In this document: positions 8,877 to 18,575 of the stretch, piece after piece | Layout of the letters: each line of letters begins with the position of its first letter | Position numbering within the stretch: the first letter of the stretch is position 1 | NCBI RefSeq assembly: GCF_900094585.1 | Contig: NZ_FMAG01000012.1 | Coordinates: forward strand, 62,001-126,000 | Origin: Martinezella multihospitum | GTDB taxonomy: Bacteria; Pseudomonadota; Alphaproteobacteria; Rhizobiales; Rhizobiaceae | Direction of reading: 5' to 3' | DNA: 64,000 bases | Notes under the pieces: model-generated | Told to the model about the DNA's origin: nothing | Databases searched by the model: none | The model's input: only the letters and a program-made list of their open reading frames with translations | Translations under genes and position numbers: made by a program

Positions 8877-9135
8877 CTATCTCGCCCCTGGCGGGCGAGA
8901 AAGCAATTTCATTGGTTTAGGAATTGCGACATTGGAGGCTCAGCGCGTTCAAAAGCTCGGCGCAATTTCTAAGCCATTGAAATTGCAAGAGATGGGGTCG
9001 TTTCTTGCGCCAATAAACTGGAAGCTGATTGCGTCCATGCCTACCCCCGCTCTTGTAAAAACTAAGAATTAGACGAGGAACGAGCCCTCGCCTAATCCTA
9101 AGTTTTTACTTTCTCGCCCGCCAGGGGCGAGATAG
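8877..9135. repeat. Structured intergenic element with a perfect 27-bp outer inverted repeat and two inner hairpins
   Basis: Bases 8877-8903 and 9109-9135 are perfect inverted copies of 27 bases (CTATCTCGCCCC... on one side). Each copy can also fold on itself (CTCGCCC / GGGCGAG). Just inside the left arm, 8903-8928 pairs with 8961-8986 (26 bases, 23 matching). Just inside the right arm, 9057-9078 pairs with 9085-9107 (22 bases, about 3 mismatches). The whole could fold as a multi-branched structure. It lies between the convergent GH2 and ABC-ATPase genes, so it may be a MITE-like or REPIN-like element that also acts as a terminator. No open frame fills it. Confidence 0.75.
9057..9107. terminator. 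Bidirectional terminator-like hairpin between convergent genes
   Basis: A 22-bp imperfect stem with a six-base loop, starting with AAAAACT and ending with AGTTTTT, so that each strand has a run of five or more U at its 3' side. Such A-flanked and T-flanked hairpins commonly end both convergent transcripts. It is also the right-hand inner hairpin of the larger structured element. Confidence 0.6.
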
Positions 9136-9159
9136 GCCCCAACCTGCTTCAACATGCTC

Positions 9160-10239
<1,080 letters not shown>

Positions 10240-10283
10240 GGGCGCTCCCTCCTTGTTGGTTCTGATGGTTCGCGGGGCAACGT

Positions 10284-11354
10284 TCATGACGGCCTCCAGC
10301 TCTTGTATTTTTTGGCTTCCGGTCCGACGGGGAAGCGGACTTCGGTGCGGGTTTCCGATGATTCATAGAATGCCGTGACCAGCTCCAGCGCCTGGCGGGC
10401 ATCGACTGTGGTCACCGGCAGCGGTCCGCCCGACACCAGCGCTTCATGGAACAGTTTCATCTGCGTATTGAAACGGTTCGGGATCGGTAACCAGTTGGCG
10501 AGCAGCGCATCGATTTTCGCACCGATTTCATCATTGGCAGGAATGATCTTCCAAGGATCCTGGCCGGGGCTGTAGGGCTCGTGGTTGCTTTCGATCAGGA
10601 CGTTTTCGAAGGCGAGCCGCAGGCGGCTGATCTGCTCCTGCGAGCCGAGCGTCGCGCTGATGGTGGCGAGCGCGCCATTTTCCATCAGCAGACTGGCGCT
10701 GGCGCAATCCTCCACCTCGATATCGTTGACGCGGGTGGCGACGCGGCCGAAGAGGCCCGCGATCGGCCCCATCAGATAGGTCAGCATGTCATGCAGATGG
10801 ATGGAATGGGTCATCAGCACGCCGCCGAGCTCGGTATCCCACTTGCCGCGCCAGGGGACCGCATAATAGTCGGCGCCGCGCACCCAATGCGTCTCCGACG
10901 TGGCGACGTAGGGCTTGCCGGCAATGCCCGAAGCGATGATGCGCTTGGCCTTCTGGATGCCGTCGCCATAGCGATACTGGAAGATCGGCATCAGCCGGCC
11001 CTTGGCCGTCTTTTCGGCGGCGATGACGGCATCGACATCGGCGAGCGATCCAACCAGGGGCTTCTCGCAGACCACATGCTTGCCGGCGGCGAGCGCCTGC
11101 ATGATTAGCTGGAAATGCGAGCCGGGCGGCGTGCAGATGTCGATGATGTCGATATCGGGCATGTTGAGGACTTCGGAGAAATCCTTTAGGCGTCTCGCGA
11201 TGCCGAATTCATCACCGACGGCGTTCAGACGTTCTTCGTTGAGATCGCAGAGGACGGCAACTTCATAGCGATCGGCATGCGGCAGATAGCCTTCGACGAT
11301 ATGGGAGCGGCCGATGCCGAGGCCGATGATTGCGACTTTCTTGATGTCGGACAT
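10284..11354 (-). CDS. Gfo/Idh/MocA family NAD(P)-dependent oxidoreductase
   Basis: 356-residue sugar or polyol dehydrogenase-like enzyme. The Rossmann motif is at the N-terminus (IIGLGIGRSHI), and the family EKP motif reads CEKPLVG, whose lysine contacts cofactor and substrate. The histidine-containing segment THSIHLHDMLTYL contributes to the active site. It lies between another oxidoreductase gene, eight bases upstream, and the transporter ATPase gene, so it is part of the uptake operon and presumably oxidises the imported compound or a derivative. The substrate cannot be read from the sequence. Confidence 0.85.
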   Translation of the reverse strand: MSDIKKVAIIGLGIGRSHIVEGYLPHADRYEVAVLCDLNEERLNAVGDEFGIARRLKDFSEVLNMPDIDIIDICTPPGSHFQLIMQALAAGKHVVCEKPLVGSLADVDAVIAAEKTAKGRLMPIFQYRYGDGIQKAKRIIASGIAGKPYVATSETHWVRGADYYAVPWRGKWDTELGGVLMTHSIHLHDMLTYLMGPIAGLFGRVATRVNDIEVEDCASASLLMENGALATISATLGSQEQISRLRLAFENVLIESNHEPYSPGQDPWKIIPANDEIGAKIDALLANWLPIPNRFNTQMKLFHEALVSGGPLPVTTVDARQALELVTAFYESSETRTEVRFPVGPEAKKYKSWRPS

Positions 11355-11361
11355 AACGCAA

Positions 11362-12387
11362 TTACCTTTGAATGTTCTTGAGCGATGTCGCCTCGGCGAG
11401 CACCTGCGCCTTCAACGCCAGCTCCATGGCCTTGAAGCAATGGTCCTGGCCCATGGCCGTTTCGGTGCGATCGCGGATATCGGCAACCAGCTGGCGACCA
11501 TAGGGTAGTTCCACTCCGGTGCAGTCGATATGCTGCATGCCCTTGCGGTCGGTGAGGAAGAGATGGTCTGTGCCGGGCCTGCCGGCAACGTCGATATACT
11601 TGCGCAGCTCGATCGTGCCTTCGGTGCCGACGATGAAGAGGCGGCCGTCGCCCCATGTCGAAAGACCATCCGGCGTGAACCAGTCGACGCGGACATAGCC
11701 CGTGACGTCAGGCGTCCTCACATGGAAATCGCCATAGTCCTGCAGGCCGGGCGTTTCGGGATTGGCGCGGTTGGACACCGTCGCCGACAGCACTTCGGCT
11801 TCAAGGGAATCGGCGAAGAACAGGAACTGCTCGCACTGATGCGAGGCGATGTCGGCGATGATGCCGCCATAGCGCTTGCGGTCGAAGAACCAGTCCGGCC
11901 GGGTCGGTTTGCGCAGACGGTGGGGGCCGAGGCCTGTCGTGTGGATGACCTTGCCGATGGCGCCGGCCTTGACCAGTTCGCCGGCCTTGACCGTCGATGC
12001 CGTCTCGAAATGCTCGGAATAGAGGATGGAGACGATGCGTTTGGTCTCGGCCCGCACCTTCCGGACGTCAGCGAGCTGATCCAGTGTTACCATGCCGGGC
12101 TTGTCGAGCATCACGTCCTTGCCGTGGTGCATGGCCTCGATGGCAAGGCCGGCACGCTCGCAGGAGATTGCCGCGCTGACGATGAGCGCAATGGAGCCGT
12201 CCTCCAGGATTTCTCTTTTATCTGCAACGCGTTTCGCTTGCGGAAAACGCCCGGCGAAGACGGCGGCGAGATCGTCCTCCTCGGCGTGGAAGGCGACGAG
12301 TTCGGCGCCGGCCCGCAGCATGACGTTGACCTGGCCGTAGATGTGATCGTGATTGAGGCCGATGGCGGCAAAGCGCAGCGCGCTCAT
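11362..12387 (-). CDS. Gfo/Idh/MocA family oxidoreductase
   Basis: 341-residue member of the same superfamily as its neighbour but clearly divergent. The usual EKP motif reads LDKPGMV, keeping the lysine. The N-terminus 'MSALRFAAIGLNHDHIYG' has an altered Rossmann glycine pattern, with a histidine pair where GxGxxG is normal. A Shine-Dalgarno AAGGAA precedes the ATG. It stands between the MalG-type permease and the next oxidoreductase. Two different oxidoreductases in one transport operon suggest successive oxidation and reduction (for example 3-keto sugar chemistry), which is inference. Confidence 0.82.
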   Translation of the reverse strand: MSALRFAAIGLNHDHIYGQVNVMLRAGAELVAFHAEEDDLAAVFAGRFPQAKRVADKREILEDGSIALIVSAAISCERAGLAIEAMHHGKDVMLDKPGMVTLDQLADVRKVRAETKRIVSILYSEHFETASTVKAGELVKAGAIGKVIHTTGLGPHRLRKPTRPDWFFDRKRYGGIIADIASHQCEQFLFFADSLEAEVLSATVSNRANPETPGLQDYGDFHVRTPDVTGYVRVDWFTPDGLSTWGDGRLFIVGTEGTIELRKYIDVAGRPGTDHLFLTDRKGMQHIDCTGVELPYGRQLVADIRDRTETAMGQDHCFKAMELALKAQVLAEATSLKNIQR

Positions 12388-12417
12388 GCGACATTCCTTT
12401 CAATGGGTTTGTTGGTT

Positions 12418-12450
12418 TGCGGTCCCAAATCTTGGGTATTCGGGACCGCA
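12418..12450. other. Perfect 9-bp stem-loop in the operon leader between permease and oxidoreductase genes
   Basis: TGCGGTCCC (12418-12426) pairs with GGGACCGCA (12442-12450) across a 15-base loop. It sits in the only gap of any size (73 bases) inside the minus-strand operon and lacks a U-run on either strand. It is more likely an mRNA-stabilising or processing hairpin than a terminator. Confidence 0.45.
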
Positions 12451-12460
12451 GGGTTCGTAA

Positions 12461-13345
12461 TCAGCGTTTGAGGCCGGCGGTCGCGATGCCGTCGATCAGC
12501 AGCCTCTGGAAGAAGAGGAAGATCAGGAAGACCGGGATCAGCGACAGGCTCGACATGGCGAACAGGCTGCTCCAGTCGGAACTTCCGGTGGAGTCTACGA
12601 AGGAGCGCAAGCCGAGCTGCACCGTGTAGGTGTTGATGTCGGATAGGTAGATCAGCGGCCCGAAGAAATCGTCCCAGGTCCAGATGAAGGAGAAGATGGC
12701 GGCCGTTGCCAGAACGGGAAGCGACAGCGGCAGCATGATGCGCCAGTAGATGCGCCATGGGCTGCAGCCGTCCATCATGGCCGCCTCATCCAGTTCGCGC
12801 GGAATGCCGCGGAAGAACTGCACCATCAGGAAGATGAAGAAGGCGTCGACGGCCAGGAATTTCGGCACGACGAGCGGCAGCATCGTCTTCACCCAGCCAA
12901 GCTTCAGGAACAGGATATATTGCGGGATCAGCGTGACGTGATAGGGCAGCATCAGCGTGCCCAGCATCAGCGCGAACCAGAAATTCTTGCCCCAAAAGTT
13001 CAGCCGCGCGAAGGCGTAAGCTGCCAGCGAGCAGGAAATGACGTTGCCGATGACCGAGAGCACGGCGATAACGGCGGAATTCCAGACGAATTTGCCGAAG
13101 GTCACCTGGCCGCCGAACCAGCCGCGGGCATAAGAGCTGAAATCGAAGTGCGATGGGATCAGCGAGGCCGTGCCGAAGATTTCGTTCTGGTCCTTGATCG
13201 AACCGGACAGCATCCACAGCAGCGGGTAGAGCATCACGATCGACGCGGCGACGAGGGCGATGTGGATGAGGACGGAGAGAAACCACGGGCGCTCGCGCGG
13301 CGGCTTCATGTCCTCGGCAAAATGGGTGAGCTTCGCGTCAGTCAT
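12461..13345 (-). CDS. CUT1 sugar ABC transporter permease, MalG type
   Basis: 294-residue inner-membrane permease with about six membrane segments. The EAA loop that docks the ATPase reads ELDEAAMMDGCSPWRIYW. Its start overlaps the end of the upstream MalF-type permease gene by eight bases, indicating coupled translation. It forms the heterodimeric channel of the uptake system encoded here. The substrate class (oligosaccharide, polyol or similar) follows only from the CUT1 family. Confidence 0.9.
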   Translation of the reverse strand: MTDAKLTHFAEDMKPPRERPWFLSVLIHIALVAASIVMLYPLLWMLSGSIKDQNEIFGTASLIPSHFDFSSYARGWFGGQVTFGKFVWNSAVIAVLSVIGNVISCSLAAYAFARLNFWGKNFWFALMLGTLMLPYHVTLIPQYILFLKLGWVKTMLPLVVPKFLAVDAFFIFLMVQFFRGIPRELDEAAMMDGCSPWRIYWRIMLPLSLPVLATAAIFSFIWTWDDFFGPLIYLSDINTYTVQLGLRSFVDSTGSSDWSSLFAMSSLSLIPVFLIFLFFQRLLIDGIATAGLKR

Positions 13346-14306
13346 CGTAGTGGACCCAATAACGAGCGGAGAGGAAGGAGAAGGCGGTGAAGATCGCGAT
13401 GATGATAACCAGAACCCAGGCCAGCGCCGAGGCGTAGCCCATGCGGAAATAGCCGAAGGCTTCCTGGTAGAGATAGAGCGTGTAGAACAGCGTCGAGTCG
13501 ATCGGGCCGCCAGTGCCGGAGGAAATCACATAGGCCGGCGTGAAAGCCTTGAAGGCGTCGATCGTCTGCACCACGGCGTTGAAGAAGATCACCGGCGTCA
13601 GAAGCGGCAGGGTGATCTTGAAGAATATCCGTGCCTTGGAGGCGCCGTCGAGGCTGGCGGCTTCATAGAGATCGGTCGGGATCTGACGAAGGCCTGCCAG
13701 GAAGATGATCATCGGCGAGCCGAACTGCCAGATGGCGAGAATGACGAGCGTATAGAGCGAATAATCCGGATTGGAGATCCAGCTCGGCCCGTTGATGCCG
13801 AAGGCGTACCAGAGCAGGGTGTTGACGATGCCGTCGGCATCGAAGATCTGCCGCCACAGCACCGCGATCGCGACGCTGGAGCCGAGCAGTGACGGCAGAT
13901 AGAAGATGGCGCGATAGACCGGCAGGCCCTTGATGCCGCGGTTGAGCAGCAGCGCCACCAGCAGCGCGAAGGCGAGCTTCAGCGGCACCGAACAGACGAC
14001 GTAAAACAGCGTCACCTTCATCGACGACAGGAACTTGTCGTCCGCCGTCGCGATCCGCACATAGTTGTCGATGCCGACGAGGTTCGGAGACTGCAGCAGA
14101 TTGTAGTCGGTGAAGGAGAGATAGAGCGAGGCGATCGCCGGCCCGAGGGTCAGTCCGAAGAAGCCGATGAACCACGGCAGAAGGAAGAGATAGCCGGGCG
14201 CATTGCGCGCGAAGGCGCCCGGCGCCTTATAGGTGGTTTCCACGCGCAACGGCGCGCGCGCGCCGACGGCCAAGCCGCCGGCAACGCTCTTGCTGTTTGT
14301 ACCCAC
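13338..14306 (-). CDS. CUT1 sugar ABC transporter permease, MalF type
   Basis: Inner-membrane permease with six predicted membrane segments and EAA loop DLYEAASLDGASKARIFF. The frame is open upstream into the solute-binding gene. I place the start at a GTG at 14306, five bases after that gene's stop, giving 322 residues with the short cytoplasmic N-terminus usual for the family. The Shine-Dalgarno is weak, so the start is uncertain by a few codons. It partners the MalG-type permease that overlaps its 3' end. Confidence 0.87.
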   Translation of the reverse strand: MGTNSKSVAGGLAVGARAPLRVETTYKAPGAFARNAPGYLFLLPWFIGFFGLTLGPAIASLYLSFTDYNLLQSPNLVGIDNYVRIATADDKFLSSMKVTLFYVVCSVPLKLAFALLVALLLNRGIKGLPVYRAIFYLPSLLGSSVAIAVLWRQIFDADGIVNTLLWYAFGINGPSWISNPDYSLYTLVILAIWQFGSPMIIFLAGLRQIPTDLYEAASLDGASKARIFFKITLPLLTPVIFFNAVVQTIDAFKAFTPAYVISSGTGGPIDSTLFYTLYLYQEAFGYFRMGYASALAWVLVIIIAIFTAFSFLSARYWVHYDD

Positions 14307-14310
14307 GGTA

Positions 14311-15594
14311 TCAGCCTCGCGTAATGTTTGCTGCTGCCTGTTCGGTGAACTTCGTGCCAGCGTCCTGCGCACTGGTTTTGCCGAAGGCCACTTCCTCGGC
14401 GATCTTCTTCAGCAGGAATGCATTCTCGCCGGCGCCGTTCGGCGGAGACGGCGGCAGCGCTCCGACATGCGGCGTCAGCCGGCCGATATAATCGACCACC
14501 TTCTTGCTTGTCTCATCAAGAGCTGGGGTCAGAAGATCGCGGATCTTCGGCGAGGCGGGAACGCCGCGTTCGACGCCGAGCGTCTTTGCCCCTTCCGGAT
14601 CCTCCACCAGATAATTGACGAAGGCGACGGCTGCGTCCTTATTCTGGGACGTTGCCGAAACCGACATCAGCATCGAGGGTTTCAGATATTGGCCGGGCTT
14701 GCTGCCAGGGTTGCTCGGATAGGCGACCAGATCGATCTTTTCCTTGACCAAACCCTGAATGGCGACGAACTGGTTGGAATGGGCGTAGCTGACCGCTGCC
14801 TTCTTGGTCACGAGCATGTCGGTTTCGAGGGTCTGCTGGTCCAGCGCCTGGACGTCGGCTGGCGTGCAAGCGCCGATCTTGCGCATATGGCCCCAGAAAT
14901 CGAACCATTCGGTCGCGTCCTTGGCTTCGAAAGCCAGCTTGCCGTCGGCCGTGTAGAGCGCCTTGCCGCGCTGGCGCAGCCAGCATTCCAAGGCCGGCTC
15001 GCCACCGCTTGCATCCGCCGTGCCGTAAAAGCCGCGGCGTTTCTTCGCGGCCGTAACCTTGGCGCAGGCATCCCCGAGATCTTCCCAGGCCATGCCGTCA
15101 TGCGGCGGTTCGACGCCGGCTTCCGTCCAGGCGGCCGAGTTGACGACGACCATCGAGGAATTCACGCCGAGGTTGACGCCATAGATCTTGTTGTCGACCT
15201 TGCCGGAATCGATGTTGGCCGGGCCGAAATCCTCGATCGCCAGGCTCTTGCCGAGATAGGGCGTCATGTCGAGCAAGGCGCCGCGGCGGGCATATTCGAA
15301 GATGTAGCGATAATCCATCTGGATGAGATCGGGCGCGTTGCCGCCGCCGGTCTGGGTGGCCAAGCGCGTCCAATAGCTGTCCCAGCCGAAGGATTCGCCA
15401 GCGATGGTGATATCCGGGTTCTTCGCCTGATAGGCCTTTACGGCTGCAAATGTCCGGTCGCTGCGCTCCTTTGACCCCCACCAAAGAAGGCGCATCGCGG
15501 TTGCCGCATTGGCGCGGGAAAGTCCGATACTGCTGAAAGCTAGCGTGGCTGCCATTCCGGCAAGCAACTGCCGGCGGTCGATCGTCAACGTCAT
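14311..15594 (-). CDS. Sugar ABC transporter substrate-binding protein
   Basis: Periplasmic CUT1 solute-binding protein of 427 residues. The N-terminus (DRRQLLAG followed by a hydrophobic stretch and a cleavage site near SRANA) looks like a twin-arginine signal peptide. The mature part starts with 'MRLLWWGSKERSDRT'. It is clearly similar to the orphan solute-binding protein at 24763 (shared WWGS, NPD, GES and DNK(I/L)YGV blocks), so the two are paralogues. It is the first gene of the minus-strand transport operon and is divergent from a TetR regulator, with an operator-like palindrome 51 bases upstream of its start. Confidence 0.9.
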   Translation of the reverse strand: MTLTIDRRQLLAGMAATLAFSSIGLSRANAATAMRLLWWGSKERSDRTFAAVKAYQAKNPDITIAGESFGWDSYWTRLATQTGGGNAPDLIQMDYRYIFEYARRGALLDMTPYLGKSLAIEDFGPANIDSGKVDNKIYGVNLGVNSSMVVVNSAAWTEAGVEPPHDGMAWEDLGDACAKVTAAKKRRGFYGTADASGGEPALECWLRQRGKALYTADGKLAFEAKDATEWFDFWGHMRKIGACTPADVQALDQQTLETDMLVTKKAAVSYAHSNQFVAIQGLVKEKIDLVAYPSNPGSKPGQYLKPSMLMSVSATSQNKDAAVAFVNYLVEDPEGAKTLGVERGVPASPKIRDLLTPALDETSKKVVDYIGRLTPHVGALPPSPPNGAGENAFLLKKIAEEVAFGKTSAQDAGTKFTEQAAANITRG

Positions 15595-15644
15595 CCTGGT
15601 CTCCTCCCCAGCGAACCGATGATTTACGAACTGCTTTGCATGAT

Positions 15645-15660
15645 ATAACTATTTGGTTAC
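15645..15660. promoter_or_regulatory. Candidate TetR operator upstream of the transport operon
   Basis: ATAACTATTTGGTTAC matches 13 of 16 positions of the perfect palindrome at 16544-16559. It lies between the divergent solute-binding and TetR genes, where an autoregulated TetR operator is expected. Binding is inferred from the shared sequence and location. Confidence 0.55.
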
Positions 15661-15775
15661 AAGTTGGATAGAAACGCGATCGCTGTCAAGCACCAATCGC
15701 GTCACAATGAAAACGAGGCGTGCGGGAGCCGGCAGCATCCATCGCTAATGCTATCGTTCGGGAAGGAGATCGTCC

Positions 15776-16471
15776 ATGGCGGGCAGGGCGAGACAAGAGA
15801 CTGAAAATACAGCACAAGCGGATGCCGACAAGGCCGTCGCGAAGCGATCGAAAAAGGTGTCGCGCAATCCGCAGCGCACCCAGGAAACGATCCTGGAGGC
15901 GGCGACGGAAGAATTTGCCGCGCATGGTTTCGGTGGCGCCAGGGTGGATGCGATTGCAGCGCGGGCGCAGACCAACAAAAGGATGCTCTATCACTATTTC
16001 GGCGACAAGGAGGGCCTATACCTCGCCGTGCTGGAGGCGACCTATGCGACGATCCGCAATGCCGAAAAGCAGCTCGATCTCGCACGCCGCCATCCGGAGG
16101 AAGGAATGCGGGAGCTGGCCCTGTTCACCTGGCGGCATTTCCTTGCGCATCCCGAGTTTCTAAGCCTGCTTGCCACCGAAAACCTGCATCATGCCCATTA
16201 TCTGCAACGCTCCGACAAGGTCTCGGCCATGCATTCGCATCTGATCGACGAACTTGCGGATGTGCTGCGCCGCGGCGAGGCGCTCGGCATTTTCCGGCCG
16301 GCGGTCGATCCGATATCCGTCTATCTCACGATTGCGGCACTCGGCTTTTTCTATCTGTCGAACCGACACACCTTGTCGACGATTTTCGCGCGCAAGCTGA
16401 CGGCGCCGGATGCGCTGAATGAGTGGGGCGAGCATATCGTTGCCGTCACGCTCGCTTCGATCCGCGCATAG
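15776..16471 (+). CDS. TetR family transcriptional regulator
   Basis: 231-residue repressor-type regulator. A basic, low-complexity N-terminal arm of about 30 residues precedes the helix-turn-helix domain ('TILEAATEEFAAHGFGG', 'QTNKRMLYHYFGDKEGLY'). The C-terminal ligand domain ends at 'VTLASIRA'. The ATG at 15776 has AAGGAG seven bases upstream. It is divergent from the six-gene transport operon and followed by an enolase-superfamily gene. Matching palindromes (15645-15660 and 16544-16559) lie upstream of both targets, so it probably controls both in response to the transported compound or a metabolite. Confidence 0.88.
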   Translation: MAGRARQETENTAQADADKAVAKRSKKVSRNPQRTQETILEAATEEFAAHGFGGARVDAIAARAQTNKRMLYHYFGDKEGLYLAVLEATYATIRNAEKQLDLARRHPEEGMRELALFTWRHFLAHPEFLSLLATENLHHAHYLQRSDKVSAMHSHLIDELADVLRRGEALGIFRPAVDPISVYLTIAALGFFYLSNRHTLSTIFARKLTAPDALNEWGEHIVAVTLASIRA

Positions 16472-16543
16472 TGCCCGGCAGTGTGGCGGTTTCGAGAAAT
16501 TTTCAAAAGGTGATTGACAAGGCTGGAGATAACGCGCGATCTT

Positions 16544-16559
16544 GTAACCATATGGTTAC
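16544..16559. promoter_or_regulatory. Perfect 16-bp palindrome, candidate TetR operator
   Basis: GTAACCATATGGTTAC reads identically on both strands. It lies about 73 bases after the TetR gene and upstream of the enolase-superfamily gene. A 13-of-16 relative precedes the divergent transport operon. Length and symmetry are typical of TetR operators. A TTGACA about 25 bases upstream suggests that bound repressor would cover the promoter. Confidence 0.65.
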
Positions 16560-16713
16560 ATTGCCTAGGCGACCAAGCATTTGCTTTTCCTGATTCCGGA
16601 GGGAGTCGGGCATGGAGGAAAATCATGAAGCCTGTCGTACCGACACGATCCATCGCCTGCCACAGGGCGATGCGATTGGCTGACGGCAAACTGCTTCTGC
16701 AATGAACTGAATA

Positions 16714-16854
16714 GCCCCTCACCCCAGCCCTCTCCCCGCTGAAACGGGGAGAGGGGGCGACAGAGCAAGCCAACTCGCTATCGCAATTTTGGGCTGGACG
16801 TAGGCTGGAAGACTCCCTCGCCCCGCATGCGGGGAGAGGGCTGGGGTGAGGGGC
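16714..16854. repeat. REPIN-like paired palindromic repeat
   Basis: Bases 16714-16738 and 16830-16854 are perfect inverted copies of 25 bases (GCCCCTCACCCCAG... on the left). Each side also folds alone (CCCTCTCCCCG with CGGGGAGAGGG). The same CCTCACCC and CTCTCCCCGC words recur in the element at 18388-18513. Elements of this style are common between rhizobial genes. Confidence 0.75.
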
Positions 16855-16914
16855 CATACACGCCAATGTCCTACTTACAGACTTGCCTGACCATCACAGG
16901 AGCCACCTGCCATC

Positions 16915-18336
16915 ATGACCGATCCATTAAAAATCAGGCTCGCCGAGGCTGAAGCATTCGTGCGCCCAGTCAAGCTGCGGCTGCCCTTCCGTTTCGGGGC
17001 GGCGACCTTGCGGGAAGCGCGGCAGATTTTTCTGCACGTGCGCATCGAGGATGGGCAAGGACGTTCGGCTAAGGGCATGGCGGCGGAGCTGATGGTGCCG
17101 AAATGGTTCGATAAATCACCCGAGCTTTCCAATGCCGACAATGAAAACCAGCTGCGGCGGTCGTTGGCGCTGGCGCTCGATTCCCTGAGAGGCGCGGGCG
17201 CTGGAACAGCTTTCGGCCTGCATGCCGCCGTCGAGGCCTCGCATCATGCGCGAGCGGCGGCGGAGAAACTGAATGGGCTTGTCGCATCCTTCGGCCTGGC
17301 GCTTGCCAACCGGGCCATTCTCGATGCGCTCTGCCGGCTGGAGGGGCTGACGGTCGCACAAGCGATCAAGGCGAACCGTCCCGGCATCGATGCTTCCACG
17401 ACGTCCGATCTCTCAGGCTTCGATCTGCCCGGCTTCCTGTCGACCTTGGAGCCGGCGGCAAGCCTTGCCGCGCGCCATACCGTCGGTCTGGTCGATGCCA
17501 TCGTGTCTGGCGATATTCCGGCAAGCGAACGGCTGAACGACGGCCTGCCGGAGAGTTTCGAGGAGGCGATCGACGCCTATGGCCTGACCTTCTTCAAGGT
17601 CAAGGTTTCGGGTGCGCCTGACGCCGATATCGATCGTCTCTGCCGCGTCGCCGCCGTCATAGATGCCAAGGTGCCCAGCTATTCGGTGACGCTCGACGGC
17701 AACGAACAATTCTCATCTGCCGAAGCCGTCGCCGATCTGCTTTCCCGCGTGAGGGAGGAGCCGAGGCTTGCGCGTTTCGCCTCTTCGATCCTGTTCGTCG
17801 AGCAGCCGATCGCCCGCGCTCATGCATTCGAGAAGCCGGTGAAGGCACTGGCTGCCTTCAAGCCGGTGGAGATCGATGAATCCGATGCGGATATCGATGC
17901 CTTCGTCACGGCGAGGGGGCTCGGCTATACCGGCATTTCCTCGAAATCCTGTAAAGGGTTCTATCGCTCGCTATTGAACCGGGCGCGCGTCGCCAAGTGG
18001 AGCGCCGAGGACGGTATCCCCTATTTCATGTCGGCCGAGGATCTGACGACTCAAGGGGGGCTTGCCGTGCAGCAGGACCTGGCGCTGGCTTCCCTCATCG
18101 GCATGACGCATATCGAGCGCAACGGTCATCACTATGTTGACGGCATGGCTGGCGCGCCGGAGGCGGAGCAGGCCGCTTTCGCCAGGGCGCATTCCGATCT
18201 CTATCGCGTCAGTAATGGCCGCACGCGGCTGCGGATCGAAGCGGGGCAGCTTGCGATCGGCTCCGTTGTCGGCGCTGTCGGACTTGGCTCGTCGGTCGAG
18301 CCAGACTGGGCGGCGATGGAGGGGGCTCTGGCGTAG
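16915..18336 (+). CDS. Enolase-superfamily protein (mandelate racemase/muconate lactonising type), function unknown
   Basis: 473-residue protein with an enolase-superfamily barrel. Seen: a KxK catalytic motif in FFKVKVSG, metal-ligand candidates in TLDGNEQF, FVEQPI and EIDESD, and a C-terminal lysine in 'GISSKSCKGFY'. These follow the order expected for muconate-lactonising-like members: general base, three acidic ligands, second base. An N-terminal capping domain ('PFRFGAATLREARQIFLHV') is present. It is longer than typical 370-400-residue racemases or sugar-acid dehydratases, mainly because of an insertion in the first half. It probably lies in the regulon of the upstream TetR. A dehydratase or epimerase acting on the imported sugar acid is possible but unproven. 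Confidence 0.75.
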   Translation: MTDPLKIRLAEAEAFVRPVKLRLPFRFGAATLREARQIFLHVRIEDGQGRSAKGMAAELMVPKWFDKSPELSNADNENQLRRSLALALDSLRGAGAGTAFGLHAAVEASHHARAAAEKLNGLVASFGLALANRAILDALCRLEGLTVAQAIKANRPGIDASTTSDLSGFDLPGFLSTLEPAASLAARHTVGLVDAIVSGDIPASERLNDGLPESFEEAIDAYGLTFFKVKVSGAPDADIDRLCRVAAVIDAKVPSYSVTLDGNEQFSSAEAVADLLSRVREEPRLARFASSILFVEQPIARAHAFEKPVKALAAFKPVEIDESDADIDAFVTARGLGYTGISSKSCKGFYRSLLNRARVAKWSAEDGIPYFMSAEDLTTQGGLAVQQDLALASLIGMTHIERNGHHYVDGMAGAPEAEQAAFARAHSDLYRVSNGRTRLRIEAGQLAIGSVVGAVGLGSSVEPDWAAMEGALA

Positions 18337-18387
18337 GATTTTGGTCAGGGTCATTAGGGTCCGCGTCGGTGTCCTGCCTCGTGCCTG

Positions 18388-18513
18388 GCCCCTCACCCTA
18401 GCCCTAGCCCTCTCCCCGCTCGCGGGGAGAGGGGACTACGGAGCAAGACATTCGAATTCACCGCGCGGATTTGGCACGGAAAGCTCCCTCTCCCCGCGAG
18501 CGGGGTGAGGGGC
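18388..18513. repeat. REPIN-like paired palindromic repeat
   Basis: The left arm begins GCCCCTCACCC at 18388 and continues into a CCCTCTCCCCGC / GCGGGGAGAGGG hairpin. The right arm (about 18486-18513) ends GGGTGAGGGGC and is the inverted copy with an internal shortening. Word content matches the element at 16714-16854, so both belong to one repeat family. It lies just upstream of an oxidoreductase gene. Confidence 0.7.
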
Positions 18514-18575
18514 ATCTCACCGAAGTAGAGGCCTGCGGCCTCACATCGCCATTTGCAGACTCTGGAGGAAGAGAT

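Larger units (their letters stand above)
16472..16914. other. Intergenic region with operator, promoter and REPIN-like repeat
   Basis: 443 bases without a convincing gene. It contains a TTGACA hexamer near 16515, the perfect palindrome at 16544-16559, and the paired repeat at 16714-16854. Two tiny frames starting near 16612 and 16624 (22 and 26 codons) follow a GGAGG but end before or at the repeat and have no recognisable product. Confidence 0.5.

Noticed and set aside
16612-16705. Two very short frames after a GGAGG upstream of the repeat
   Set aside because: Only 22 and 26 codons, no recognisable product, and ended by or near the repeat element.
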